NCBI GenBank assembly: GCA_003614735.1
Contig: KZ992439.1
Coordinates: forward strand, 1-64,000
Length of the DNA stretch: 64,000 bases
From: Thamnocephalis sphaerospora
Lineage: Eukaryota > Zoopagomycota > Zoopagomycetes > Zoopagales > Sigmoideomycetaceae
Direction of reading: 5' to 3'
The position numbers and the translations under genes were made by a program. This document shows, one piece after another, positions 48,435 through 58,989 of this stretch (position 1 is its first letter; each line of letters begins with the position of its first letter). The notes under the pieces were generated by a model. The model was not told the origin of the DNA, searched no databases, and worked only from the letters and a program-made list of their open reading frames with translations.

Positions 48435-49505
48435 TACGCATACACGTACATGTACACCGAGGAAGACAAGGTATTTGCACCGACATTCCTGTGGAAAGCT
48501 GGCCATGGCAGGCCAAGTGGGTGCGGTGCTAGTGTGCGTCGCGTCACCAGCTGCACGCCAGGAACGAATGAGCGGCAGCCACAGGCTGCGTGCACCATCA
48601 TCGGCCAGCTGGCACCTACACGCATTCGTCGTGTGTAGCTGTCTACGTAGACAGGGTGGAACGAGCAGACACATGCAGCGTGGAGACCATGGTGGCATGC
48701 AGCACGCAGCAACATCGCGGGCGGTGTCGCCGGCACTGCAACCCCACCATTGCAGCCGCTGCGATAGCCGCTGCGACCATGGCCGCTGTCGTGGCCAAAC
48801 GATGATAGGTGATCCCTGCCGGAATCGTGGGCAACGGCACGCAAGCCACGTACTCGTAAATCATGCAGTGCAATGCGGATCCGTCAGTCGTCGTATGACC
48901 GTGAGCGTCTGGCTGTAAACGCCCTCCGTACGCTATGCTCATCATGCCGTTTCGACGATCCGCCCATCCGTTGCGTGGTGTCCGTCGGCCCACTTGCCGT
49001 GCCGGTGTGCCACGGCAAGGAAATCCTCCGTCGGCGTATTGCTAGCAACGCCGAGGTTGGCTCGCTTAGCAGTCGGGCGTTTTCCACCTTGAAGCGCCCA
49101 CGCGTGATCACTAGTGCGGCGGTCATGCCGGGGGTCACGACCAGCCGGCCGGTGCGACTGGATGGACCACCGCCGGGTTCGCTTGCAGCACACGCAGTCC
49201 TACCGCCGGTGCCAGTGATCATGAAGCCGCGGTGCCACGGGAGGCCGCCTTCCTGCTCTGTCGGCACACGTGAAGATGCCTTGTGGCAGGGCTGCAACGC
49301 ACAATTTACCAATAGCAGTGGGGCTAGGCGACGGCCGGTGAGCTGACATCGATGCGGGCCGGTCCGTGCGCCACGCACGGAGGCTGCCAATGGTGCGATT
49401 AGGCGGACGGGTCGCGCCACCAAACCCATCTTTGCCGAACATTACTGTGCGCACTACTTGCTGCGTGTACACTGGCTCCCCGCGCACACTCTTTGCCGTA
49501 TCAGT

Positions 49506-50318
49506 ATGGCGCCTATGCACTGCCGGCTGCGCTACTTGCGCACCACGCACGACCGCTGGCTGGTCGCACTGCGCCTGTTGTGGGATTCGAACGTGTTGTT
49601 GGCCGCCACGGACCGGTCGCTGCAGCGTAATCTGGACCGTGCAGCGCAGACCGACGCAGCTTCAGCGCCAGCAGTGGTAGAACAGCAGCGCGCAGACACC
49701 AGCGAGGACGAGCATGACGTGACGGACTTGTTTGCGGCCCCGTATCGAGCGCTACTCCAGGTACGCCCTCGGCCCTCGCGCTCTCTCGCCTCAGCCGCAT
49801 AACTATACTGCGCCATCCCAGCAAATCGTGTTGGCACTGCGCCCCGTAGTAGAAGGTGCGCTTGCAGCGGCAGCAGATGAAGACAGGCATATCTGCGCGG
49901 AAAGCAGCGCTGAGGTGGCAGAGGCCGGCGTCTACACCGGTGGTACGCGAACGTGCTAGCGTCTGTTACCCTCGCCATCGCTTGCTTATGCGCGCGGAAC
50001 GCGACAGACACTTTCGTTATGGACTACCACTGGCGCCGCTCGGGCGACACGGGTGGCAGCCTGCTCATTGCTGAGGTAGAGGCGCCACGGTTGTACGCTA
50101 GTCTAATGCATGCGCAGGCTCACACTCCCAACCATATCCACTTATGCGTGCAGCGATCAGCAAGCACAGCCGCGTCACCAGTGCTACACCGTCCGGCGCG
50201 CGTGTGGCCGTACGAGCTAGTGGCTACACTGCTGCCTCTCGGCCCGCCCCCTGCCCCGCGCACTGTCACGACGCAGAGCATCACCGCCTACATCAAGCCG
50301 GCCCAGATAACCAAGTAA
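49506..50318 (+). CDS. Unrecognised three-exon protein
   Basis: Exons 49506-49760, 49822-49942 and 50008-50318 join in frame through two small GT-AG introns to give 228 residues; this consistency is the main support. The N-terminus reads LRYLRTTHDRWLVALRLLWD and is helical and basic. The middle exon (VLALRPVVEGALAAA, then an acidic stretch) is also helical. The last exon carries FVMDYHWRRSGDTGGSLLIA, which looks like a beta-rich end of a folded domain, and closes with a Thr/Ser-rich tail. No family was recognised. The true start could be further upstream if an extra exon exists; the frame before 49506 is open but without character. Confidence 0.6.
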
Positions 50319-50459
50319 GAGAGCAATTCTATTGCCATGCTAGCATGCTGCGAAAAGGCATTACAGTCGCCTGTAGCCAAGCATCGCACCCGAAGCGACG
50401 ATCTGCGGCCAGAGAAAGAAGAGAGAAAGGGAAGAGAAGGCTGCGGCCAAACGGCGTGC

Positions 50460-50908
50460 TTAGACAAAGAACTTTTTCCACTTTGCCTTGCGACGCTGCG
50501 CCTGCTGCTTGCGCAGATGGCCGCGCTTGGCCTTCTTGTCGGTCTGGCCTCCTGTCTTGTCCTCATCCATGTTGGCCACACCGTCGCTCTCTGCGGACAA
50601 AGATGGCGCGTAAGCACAAGACCACGCAAAGATATAATAGCAATGCGTTGCAATCGCCCACGCCACCACGCACCCGATGTCTTCTTGAGCTTGTTCTCTG
50701 CAGCCGGCGCCTTGCCGCTGCTCTCGGTCTGCGCGTCCATCTCCGTCTCGCGCTCTTCCCGCGCCGCCTTCACGTAATCGGCCTCCTTGGCCGTTGCCTG
50801 CTTGGCCGCCAGTCGCTGCAGCCGCTCCGCCTCGACCTTGCCAAAGATGTCGTCACGCTTCAGCGCCCGGAAGCGCCGCTTGGACTTTGAGCGAATTGAT
50901 TTGGCCAT
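50460..50908 (-). CDS. LLP homologue / YBL028C-like nucleolar protein (DUF2423)
   Basis: Two exons, 50674-50908 and 50460-50590, joined across an 83-base intron give 121 residues. The N-terminus MAKSIRSKSKRRFRALKR matches the DUF2423 motif of yeast YBL028C and animal LLPH, small basic proteins found in nucleoli and pre-60S particles. A charged helix with repeated Ala/Glu/Arg follows, then an acidic linker and a C-terminal basic end ending KWKKFFV, also typical of the family. The phase-1 intron restores a Glu codon, which supports the join. Confidence 0.85.
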
Positions 50909-51144
50909 GACGACTGCGATGTGTTGACGGAAGAAAACAATCAAGAAAAGACGATGCGGCGCTGGCGGCCGGTGTGGAAAAAAAGAAAAAGTGCGCCTCA
51001 CACTGAGGGTAGCACATCACCCAGCGAATGACTGCCGGGCCGCCCACTCGCTCGCTCGTTGGACTGGGAAATAACAATGCTATTAGACTAATGGACAAGG
51101 CAATAGAGCCCGAAATACACATGCAACTTGCACGCCAGTCTGCG

Positions 51145-52980
51145 CTAGTCGTCGAAATCCGCCATCACCAGGGTGACGGTCCGACTAGCCAGACTGGCCA
51201 ACGACTTGGCGAGCTGGCCCAGCGAACTGACCATACCCGTCCGCGCGGACCGATAGTGAAAGTGGTCGTCCATCCAGCAAATGTGCGAAGATGTCGTCGC
51301 CACCGTTTGCGTACAGCCAAGCTCGGACTGAGTTGGTCCACCGACGTTGCTTGGCAGCTGCAGAAGCGTCGCCTGTCGAGGCGCGTCGCTGGCCATGTTC
51401 ATCAGGCTAACACTTTTGCTACAGGCATCGTCGGCCCACAGAAAACCGTCAATGGGTCCTGAAGCCATGTGCAGCATAAAAGCCGAGGAAATGTGACTGA
51501 CAAACATAGGGCCATTGCCGGGGATGCGGCGAAGTGTGACGCCGCTGTCCAGCGACACTGCCACCAAATCGTCGGTGTGCAGCACGACGAGAAGCAGATT
51601 CTGGCCGGGACAGACGTGCAGCGACTTTAGCCCAAAGGTGGTCGTCCAGCAGAGACCAGCCGGCTTGCCTTCGCCGCCACCCGTCGTGGCGCCCGGTAGG
51701 GCTACGGAGCGCACCAACGCCACGCACTGGTCTACAGCGCCAAATGCAATGAGCATCCGCGTATGGTCGACGCGGTGTAACGACAACAGGCGCACAACAT
51801 TGAGCCCGCCATTGCTAACTTCACCGCGGCCAAGCACCTCAGTGCGGGCATCGTTGCCATTCCCGTCCAGCAACTGATGCTGCACCAGTTGCCAGCGAAC
51901 ACCAGCCACCGCCTGGTTTTCTGACGTCATTAAAGAGGCACTGAAGATGGCCGCAGCCGGGCGCTGATCGGCCTCGGGCGTCAAAGTCGCCTCCAACTGA
52001 CACCATGGCATTATTCGGTCCGAGTAAGTCTGAATTTCGCTTACCGGCGATGTCGTCGACGGACTAGCAAGGGTGAGCGCGGCCGATGCCGTTTTGGTAG
52101 GAAGATGTAACAAAACCGGGTGTGCCCCCGCATCCGCCTGTGCCGGCTTTTCAAAAAGCAGCCATGGGCCACGCACCGAGATGCCACTGCTTTTCGGGCC
52201 CAGCGGAAGGGTCAGGTAGGGCGAAAGGGCTGTGGCGCGCTTGGCAGTCATCTGCGTCATGTCGCCAGTCGGAATGGCCCAGACCAGCACACGCCAGTCC
52301 GGATACTCGACCTCATCGACCGATGCCGTCGCGCTCTGCACGCATGTCGCGGCCCAGCGACACACCAAGGGCGCTTCCGGCTCCGGCTCCAGTTCCAGCT
52401 CTGACTCTGCTGGCGAGCCTTCAAGCAGCAGTTCCACAGCATATGGCGCTGGCGCGCCGCTCACCCAAAAAAGCTTGTCCCATTTTACTAGCACGCAGCC
52501 AAACGGGCTTTGAAAGGGTATGATGCGTGATGGGCAGGTGGCAGGACGTGTGGGCGTTCCCATCGGCGCCGGCATCGCAAACGTTCGCGTTTTGAACATG
52601 CCGGCGCGCCAGTGCAGATCCAGGCGCGCACGGCGTGCGTAGATGGCAAACCAGCGAGATACACGAGCGGACGGCGGCGGCATCGACAGCATGTACGCGC
52701 CGTAAGCTGTGGGCGGCGACAGCGAAGGCGCCAGCGTACGCTCCAGCCATGCCTCCTCCTTTTCGTCCACGCCCTCGCCCGCGCCGTACTGGTCGCCGCC
52801 AAGAAATGTCTCTACATAAGCATAGCGCCAGTATGCCTTGTTAGTCACGACAGTAGCGTAGAGGGCTCGAGACGCAAGCGACAAGCTTAGAGCATCCTGT
52901 ACGCGTAGTGCTTGGAGAAACACACGCTGCACGTCAAACGGCAGCCGCGACAGCGCTCCCTCGAGCGAGGAGACGTTCAT
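51145..52980 (-). CDS. F-box-like protein, 611 residues
   Basis: A single long exon. The N-terminus (about residues 10-55) is F-box-like: LPFDVQRVFLQAL, then LSLASRALYATVVTNKAYW. It is followed by a helix and the segment WFAIYARRARLDLHWRAGMF, the same motif that follows the F-box in the protein at 37698-39175. The rest is beta-rich with regularly spaced Trp and Gly residues, suggestive of a propeller with unclear blades, plus a Glu/Pro-rich insert near residue 205. Function as an SCF substrate receptor is inferred from the F-box only. The start is the first ATG, and the F-box lies directly after it. Confidence 0.75.
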   Translation of the reverse strand: MNVSSLEGALSRLPFDVQRVFLQALRVQDALSLSLASRALYATVVTNKAYWRYAYVETFLGGDQYGAGEGVDEKEEAWLERTLAPSLSPPTAYGAYMLSMPPPSARVSRWFAIYARRARLDLHWRAGMFKTRTFAMPAPMGTPTRPATCPSRIIPFQSPFGCVLVKWDKLFWVSGAPAPYAVELLLEGSPAESELELEPEPEAPLVCRWAATCVQSATASVDEVEYPDWRVLVWAIPTGDMTQMTAKRATALSPYLTLPLGPKSSGISVRGPWLLFEKPAQADAGAHPVLLHLPTKTASAALTLASPSTTSPVSEIQTYSDRIMPWCQLEATLTPEADQRPAAAIFSASLMTSENQAVAGVRWQLVQHQLLDGNGNDARTEVLGRGEVSNGGLNVVRLLSLHRVDHTRMLIAFGAVDQCVALVRSVALPGATTGGGEGKPAGLCWTTTFGLKSLHVCPGQNLLLVVLHTDDLVAVSLDSGVTLRRIPGNGPMFVSHISSAFMLHMASGPIDGFLWADDACSKSVSLMNMASDAPRQATLLQLPSNVGGPTQSELGCTQTVATTSSHICWMDDHFHYRSARTGMVSSLGQLAKSLASLASRTVTLVMADFDD

Positions 52981-54738
52981 AGCGAGATTTGCTTCGCTAG
53001 TACAGACGGTAAAGAGTAAAAGCTGCTGCCACGCCCGTCCCTATTGCCGCTCGCCATCCTGATTTTGTCGCTTGCACCGCTTGTGCGCCCACCGCCCGCA
53101 CCAAATCATCATTAAGCGTGCGAGTCTCGCACGCATCCCAGACTGCCGCCTCGTGCAGCTAGCATATTGCGCACCGGTAACTAGTACCACGCCTAATTGG
53201 CTGATCAGACTGCATCTTGGCCGCGGCCACGCGCATCCTGCTGGGTGCAGAAGCTTCGTTCGGCCAAGTGCACAAGCGCTGCCAACGTAGTGGGGATGCG
53301 TGCGTCTCCGGGATACTCCATTGTCCGTACTGCTGTTACTTGGTCATGCAACACACTTACTGCGTCCGTGGTGCTGACCGCCAGCGTGAAGTCACGGGCA
53401 GCGCCAGTGCGCACCAGTCACGCGAGGCGTGGCCGAAAGCGAAGCGGCGATTGGTAAGATGCGCTGCAAGCGCATTACGCGCTTGCACCATCACGTTCAG
53501 CGCAAAACCGCTCACCAGCATGCAACCGCACCGCGCAGCACCGCACTATGCCCCTTTCTGTTGCTAGAGAATATGCTTGCCAGCGTCCGTCGCATGCATC
53601 TGCGGGCAGCCGGCCGCCATCTAGCCAGAACATTGCAGATGCACATGTTGAGGCGACAGAAACAGCTGCGCGCTGCTGCCAGCGTCTACGGTTTTGGCGC
53701 GCTGTTACATTTTGGCCACAACTGGGTCAGAGCAGACGACAAGGACGACGTTGTCTGCTGCAACGGATCCAATCAGCTGCCACGTTTGGTGCTAATACGA
53801 TCGACGGGATGTGCCGTCCTATCAACGGGGAGGCAGTCACCCGAATAGCAGCCACATTCAGCACGTTCCGACGTGCGAGTGGTACACCTGCTTCGTGGCG
53901 GATGCATGATGCGCCTCGCGGCACGGCAGTCACGCTGGTCGAGCTGGCAGACGGGCAGCAATTCCTAAATGTCACCGTGAGCACCCCAACATTGCCATTC
54001 CCAACCAATGCCACGACGATACCCATAGTCCTATGACCAATACAGACCATTCTCGAACCGATCGGCGCATTGTGGATGCACCGCTGAAAGCACACTTTCT
54101 GCATGGCGGTGCAAGTACGGCGCATTCGATTCGCTGCCGGTTATTTACCGGCGTTTGTGCCCGCCAGGCTGCAAGCATATGGGCACGAGGTGTTTTTATC
54201 ATTTCGTCAACGTTTATCGGGCACCTGCCACGCCATCCAAGTTGGCAGAGCACAGATTTCTACGCTGTGAGCACAAGAGCGTGCCGCCTATGGCGTCGAC
54301 TTGCACGTCTATGAAGGGTGCAAAAAGAGTGTGACACTCATTCACGCTACGTCTGCTCAAGCTTCTGCTGGCACAAAAAAGTGCCTATCGAAACTGTTTT
54401 ACACACTGATGAAAACGTTGCTTTTCCTGACGGCTAGCGGGCATTCTATAGATGTTTAAAAAACGTTTGCAAAGTCATGGACATCTGACACCTCAGTATA
54501 TAGAAACCGAGAGTTGGTTATCAGAGAGTATTCTATCGACGTTTATTGGGCATCTACAAACTCATAAGCGCTCAGCGTTTTTAGCATGCATCACTAGATT
54601 GCGGACCTGTATGTTGCAAACACAAGTACGCACTGCCGTCGTGATGATGGCGCACCTACATGTAAAAAGGCCGGCCGCTTATTTAGCTGCTCAATTTTGA
54701 AATTTTCAAACTGCAATGATTTCGTCACCAATCAATCA
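52981..54738. other. Intergenic region between F-box gene and tRNA-Glu
   Basis: About 1.75 kb. Several frames of 100-160 codons exist on both strands, but none shows a domain or splice-consistent extension. Two diverged copies of a 22-base sequence occur near 54207 and 54537. The last 300 bases are AT-richer than average. Confidence 0.45.
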
Positions 54739-54810
54739 TCCGCATTCGTCTAGTGGCTAGGATGTGGCGCTCTCACCGCCAAGGCCGGGGTTCAATTCCC
54801 CGATGCGGAA
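54739..54810 (+). tRNA. tRNA-Glu (anticodon CUC)
   Basis: A 72-base cloverleaf without intron. The acceptor stem pairs TCCGCAT with ATGCGGA, the discriminator base is A, the anticodon stem TGGCG/CGCCA closes a seven-base loop carrying CTC, and the T arm holds the GGTTCAATTCC B box at 54789-54799. It decodes GAG. Confidence 0.96.
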
Positions 54811-54813
54811 TCC

Positions 54814-54818
54814 TTTTT
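54814..54818 (+). terminator. RNA polymerase III terminator of tRNA-Glu
   Basis: A run of five T starts four bases after the tRNA 3' end, the usual polymerase III stop signal. Confidence 0.8.
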
Positions 54819-55235
54819 GCTGGCACACGCTTTGACCTCTTGTGCGTTCTTGCCTACTAGCTGCCATTAGCAGATTTTTGCGCAAACGCCGTGTGCCTCG
54901 AGTTGAAGCTGTTTTGGCTAAAAAGGCGTGCTCATATGATGCGGAACGGACGACTGCATATCACCTGATCTCTAATGGAGCTGATAAGCGACTCATGCTT
55001 GGACATTTGCTGCAGAGCCGATGGCAGCTGGCTATTCAGCACTGGTCAGGCGCGCTTTGCAAGCAGTTAGCGCCCACACCATCTACGTGCCACTATATCC
55101 TGACAAGGATACATTTCTTGTGCTTGGCAAAGACTAGCTACCATCATGTGCTGAGCGCAATGGGTCACGCAAATGTTGGGTGATTAGCGTGAATTATATG
55201 AATGCATATGCGTTTGGAGTTGACGCGTCACCATG

Positions 55236-55266
<31 letters not shown>

Positions 55267-55403
55267 TGCTGCCGCTGTTCTCTCTGCCACACACTGCCGC
55301 CCGTCGTCTTTCATCGCCAGCCTACAATCGACCGTGCAGTGTCAGTCTTTTGGGTACAGTTGCCCCATTGTCTTTCCACTTTGCTCTTCTCCGTTGGCGC
55401 ACA
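54819..55403. other. Intergenic region, UBP14 promoter and leader
   Basis: About 585 bases without a supported gene. It contains a CA repeat and a pyrimidine-rich leader before the UBP14 start. Confidence 0.5.
55239..55266 (+). repeat. (CA)14 microsatellite in the UBP14 upstream region
   Basis: Twenty-eight bases of alternating C and A, about 140 bases before the UBP14 start codon. Confidence 0.95.
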
Positions 55404-58400
55404 ATGGCTGAGCTTTGCCCGCATGTGCTTACTACCCCGCTACGACCACCGGGCGCATTCACGACGGTGCATCGTGAAGAATGCACGCAGTGTTTCGACA
55501 CTCAGGTGGGCAAGAAGCAAAAGAGTCGGGCGCTGCCAGCGCGTCGGCAGTATACTACTATGTAGTTGCTGACGGCCGTATGTAGGATGCAGAGCACGGC
55601 CTAAACGTGTGTCTGTCGTGCTTCAACGGTGGCTGTACCGATGCAGAACGCTGCCATGGACAGCTGCATGCGACGACCCGGGGACATCCATTGGCCCTCA
55701 ATGTGCGCCGGCTACGCAAGGAAAAGCCAGAAAGAGCCGGTGTAGGTGGTTTTGGACCGAAAGCGCAGCGCCAATATAGTGTTGACGGGCAGACGGCAAC
55801 TGCAACATGATTTTCCAGGACGAGCAGCCGCCACAAAAGATCACTAAGCTTGCAATCATTCCAGGAGCGCAGGAGGATGAGTACGAATACGAGACACGCG
55901 TACTCTGCTTACTGTGCGGCGGCGTCGAGGTTGACCGTACTTTGTCGAATGTAGGTTTGCATCGGGTAAGCGTGAATCATACGCCAGGAGTTTGACTAAT
56001 GTGCTGCGTAGTTGCCAGAGGTGGTCGACGGTGTGATGAACTCGCTCACAGCTAGCAAGCAGTCCGAGATCAAAGCTTGGGAGGCAGAGATTGTGGCGTG
56101 CGATCACATACACCAGTTGCAGCAACAGGAAGCTACGACGCTCTCTGAACAATGTTTGTGCTGCTCGCGTTGTGTGCTGATACGGCGAGAGCATGGTTGC
56201 TCACTCTACTGTAGCACTGGCACACTGTAGCCAATGCGAGCTAAACGGCAACCTGTGGCTATGCTTGGTCTGCGGCAATTTGGGCTGCGGTCGGAAACAG
56301 TACGACGGCACTGGTGGCAATGGTCATGGACTGGATCACTACGCCACGACTGGGCATGCACTGTCGTGCAAGTTGGGCACCATTACACCCGAAGGCACTG
56401 CTGGTATGTGCTAATCCATGTACTATTATGCAGCGCCATGGCAAACACTAGTGTATCAAACACTAACGGTGATTTGCACATCCTCATCATGCAGATGTCT
56501 ATTGCTACCAGTGCGACGACGAACGACTCGATCCAAATATTTCGGCTCATCTCGCGCATTTTGGTATTCAGATTGCTGCACAGCAAAAGACCGAAAAGAG
56601 CATGGCAGAGCTGGTAGGAAAGATATGTCGTGTATGTATGTGTGCATGCATTGCTTTGCTAACCAGTGCCTGTTGGCTGTCTTGTGTAGCAACTGGAACA
56701 AAACCTCAAATTCGACTTTAGCATGACCACCGAGGACGGTCGTCAGTTGCAGCCGCTATTCGGTCCTGGCTACACTGGGCTGAAGAATCTGGGCAATAGG
56801 TGCGCAATGCAGCAGTGTCTAGTGTGGCTGTTGCTGATCTATATCGGTGTCGCACATCGCCGATGGCGTGGTGTATAGCTGCTATATGGCGTCTATTTTG
56901 CAATCGGTATTTGCGCTTCCAGCATTCCGCAGTCGGTAAGCTATACAGAGTTGCATACGATTATGCTTTGCACAGAGCGGTATGGCATTTCGTTAACGTT
57001 TCTGTCTTAGCTACGCCCAGGGCATTGTCGAGCATCACGCCAGCTGCACTGCTTCCCCAGCAGGCTGTTTCCAGTGTCAAATGCACAAGCTGGCAGATGG
57101 TCTATGGAGCGGCCGCTACTCGGTGCCAAACGAGCTTGGTGGTGAGCATGACGGCGAAGCCTCTGTGGGACAGGACGGCATTGCACCCGCAATGTTCAAG
57201 GAGCTTGTTGGCAAGGACCATGCCGAGTTTTCGACCATGCGCCAGCAGGTAGGCGTCGGGGCGTGAACAATGCGCGAGCCATACGACTGACTAGCTTTTC
57301 TGTATTGCGGCTTATCCCGATGCTAGGATGTACTCGAATTCTTCGAGTATCTTGTCAAGACCACCGAAATGCGGGAACGTGCCAGTGGTGCGGACCCAAC
57401 TCGTTGTTTCCGGTTTAGACTTGAGGAGCGACTACAGTGCTTTGACTGCAAGCGCGTACGTTACCGGCAGCAGCCGACCAATTGCCTTCAGCTGCCAGTA
57501 CCAGCACGGCGACTTGGTGATGTGTCCGAAGAGGGTGCAGAGTCTCAGTATGAGCGCACATCGCTTCAGAGCTGCTTTGATGCATTCGCCAGCACGGAAA
57601 GTTTGGAGTGGAGGTGTCCGCAGTGCGAACGCACCACAGTCGCTCTCAAGTGAGTTTGCAGTACACTTTGCATTGCGACAATGAAGTCTAACGCAATGTG
57701 CTACCCTGACCTGCAGAACCACACGCTTTGCCACACTGCCAGAAGTGCTGGTTGTGTGTTTACGTCGCTTCGAGTTGCGCAACTGGGTGCCGGTGAAGCT
57801 ACGTAAGCCAGCGTTGCATGCATACGCATTCTAAACAAGCGTAGTGCAAGCTGACGCTTTTCTGTGTGAATTCCTGTAGCGGTGCCTGTTGAAGTCCCGC
57901 AGGATATCATCAGCTTTGAAAACATCCGTGGGCAGGGTCTCTGTGCTGGCGAAGAGCCGCTTCCTGAAACGGATGGTATGGTACATGATGCATAGACTAT
58001 GCGGTAATCTCTGACGCGATTTGTGCCCTGTAACAGAGGGCCAGGCATCTGCAGCGACCACTGGTGCCGTTGTGGACGAGGGTGCGCTCGAACAACTGGT
58101 GTCGATGGGCTTTCCGGAGCCTCGCTGTAGGAAGGCACTGTTGGCAACTGGGAATGCGGGTGCAGAGGTGGCGATGAACTGGCTCTTTGAGCACAGCGAT
58201 GATCCAGGTGGGTGTAGACGGCGCAAATAGCGACAACGATCGCTGCTCTACTAACTTGGCTGGCCACCTTGGACGCAAACTAGATATCGATGCTCCGCTG
58301 GAGACGCCAAGCAGTGAAGGCACTAAGCCACCACCAGAGCTTGTTGCTATGCTCGCCGACATGGGCTTCACCGAAGCGCAGGCAACAAAGGCACTTCGCG

Positions 58401-58840
58401 AGACGGTACGATTTTACGTGCCAAGCGCTACCTCATGCCAGCCAGACACTAACGCGTGCATTTTGCTGTTTGCGGCATTAGAGCAATAGTATGGACCGCG
58501 CGGTCGAGTGGCTTTTTAGCCATCCCGACGATCAAGGCGATATTGCCAGCGAAGCTGCCGGCCAAGGTATGGCAGGATGTGCAAATGGCTACTTCCCGGT
58601 TTATCAACAAGCTAACACAATGCTTGCACAGATGGCGAGGACACGTATGATTCGCATATTCCTGCCAACTATCGGGTATCTGCTGTTGTGTCGCATCGTG
58701 GCACTTCGGTGCACTGTGGTCACTATGTTGCCCATGTGCGCAAAGATGGTCGCTGGGTACTGTTCAATGACAACAAGGTGGCCGCCGCTGACGCGCTTCC
58801 CGAGGCGGACGTGTACCTTTTGGTGCTCGAGCGCGTGTAG
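55404..58840 (+). CDS. UBP14: Ubiquitin carboxyl-terminal hydrolase UBP14/USP5 (isopeptidase T)
   Basis: A cytosolic and nuclear cysteine protease that disassembles free polyubiquitin chains and so feeds the ubiquitin pool. About a dozen short introns split the gene; the first exon is 55404-55505, the second begins at 55586. Domains in order: the N-terminal cryptic zinc-finger ([20 protein letters not shown]), the zf-UBP finger ([20 protein letters not shown], then [10 protein letters not shown]), the catalytic Cys box GLKNLGN-Ser-Cys-Tyr-Met with an intron inside the Ser codon before the catalytic Cys, [17 protein letters not shown] and WRCPQC zinc-ribbon-like part, [13 protein letters not shown], two UBA domains ([20 protein letters not shown] and [18 protein letters not shown]) and the His box [10 protein letters not shown] ending in FNDNKV. 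Catalytic residues are complete. MSH2 starts 149 bases downstream on the same strand. Confidence 0.94.
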
Positions 58841-58989
58841 CTGCAGTGCTATGCAATTGATTGGCGGTCTGCCAGCAATAAACTGTTTGTGGCGGTCTTC
58901 ATGTTATCAACAGCGCGCGTATTTTTCGTGTGACCGTGTTCTGCCGTGCGTCTTTTCACCCGCCCTACTACACTGAATCGCCCTTGGCT

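Larger units (their letters stand above)
44783..49505. other. Gene-poor stretch of 4.7 kb upstream of Ran1-like kinase B
   Basis: No supported gene in either strand. The first 1.2 kb is purine-rich on the plus strand, so pyrimidine-rich in the sense of kinase B, as is also seen upstream of kinase A. Several CA and CAG-type repeats occur. Two very long open frames (45356-46429 minus, 47962-48918 plus) have only low-complexity, repeat-derived composition. Confidence 0.45.

Noticed and set aside
47962-48918. Plus-strand open frame of 318 codons
   Set aside because: It includes translated CA repeats (Thr-His runs) and otherwise random-looking sequence.
48873-49346. Plus-strand open frame of 157 codons next to the 49506 gene
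   Set aside because: Both strands are open here, and neither product has a recognisable pattern. It could be an upstream exon, but no joining splice site gave a convincing protein.
53548-54036. Plus-strand open frame of 162 codons before tRNA-Glu
   Set aside because: The end of the frame looks somewhat protein-like, but there is no homology, no start context and no splice support.
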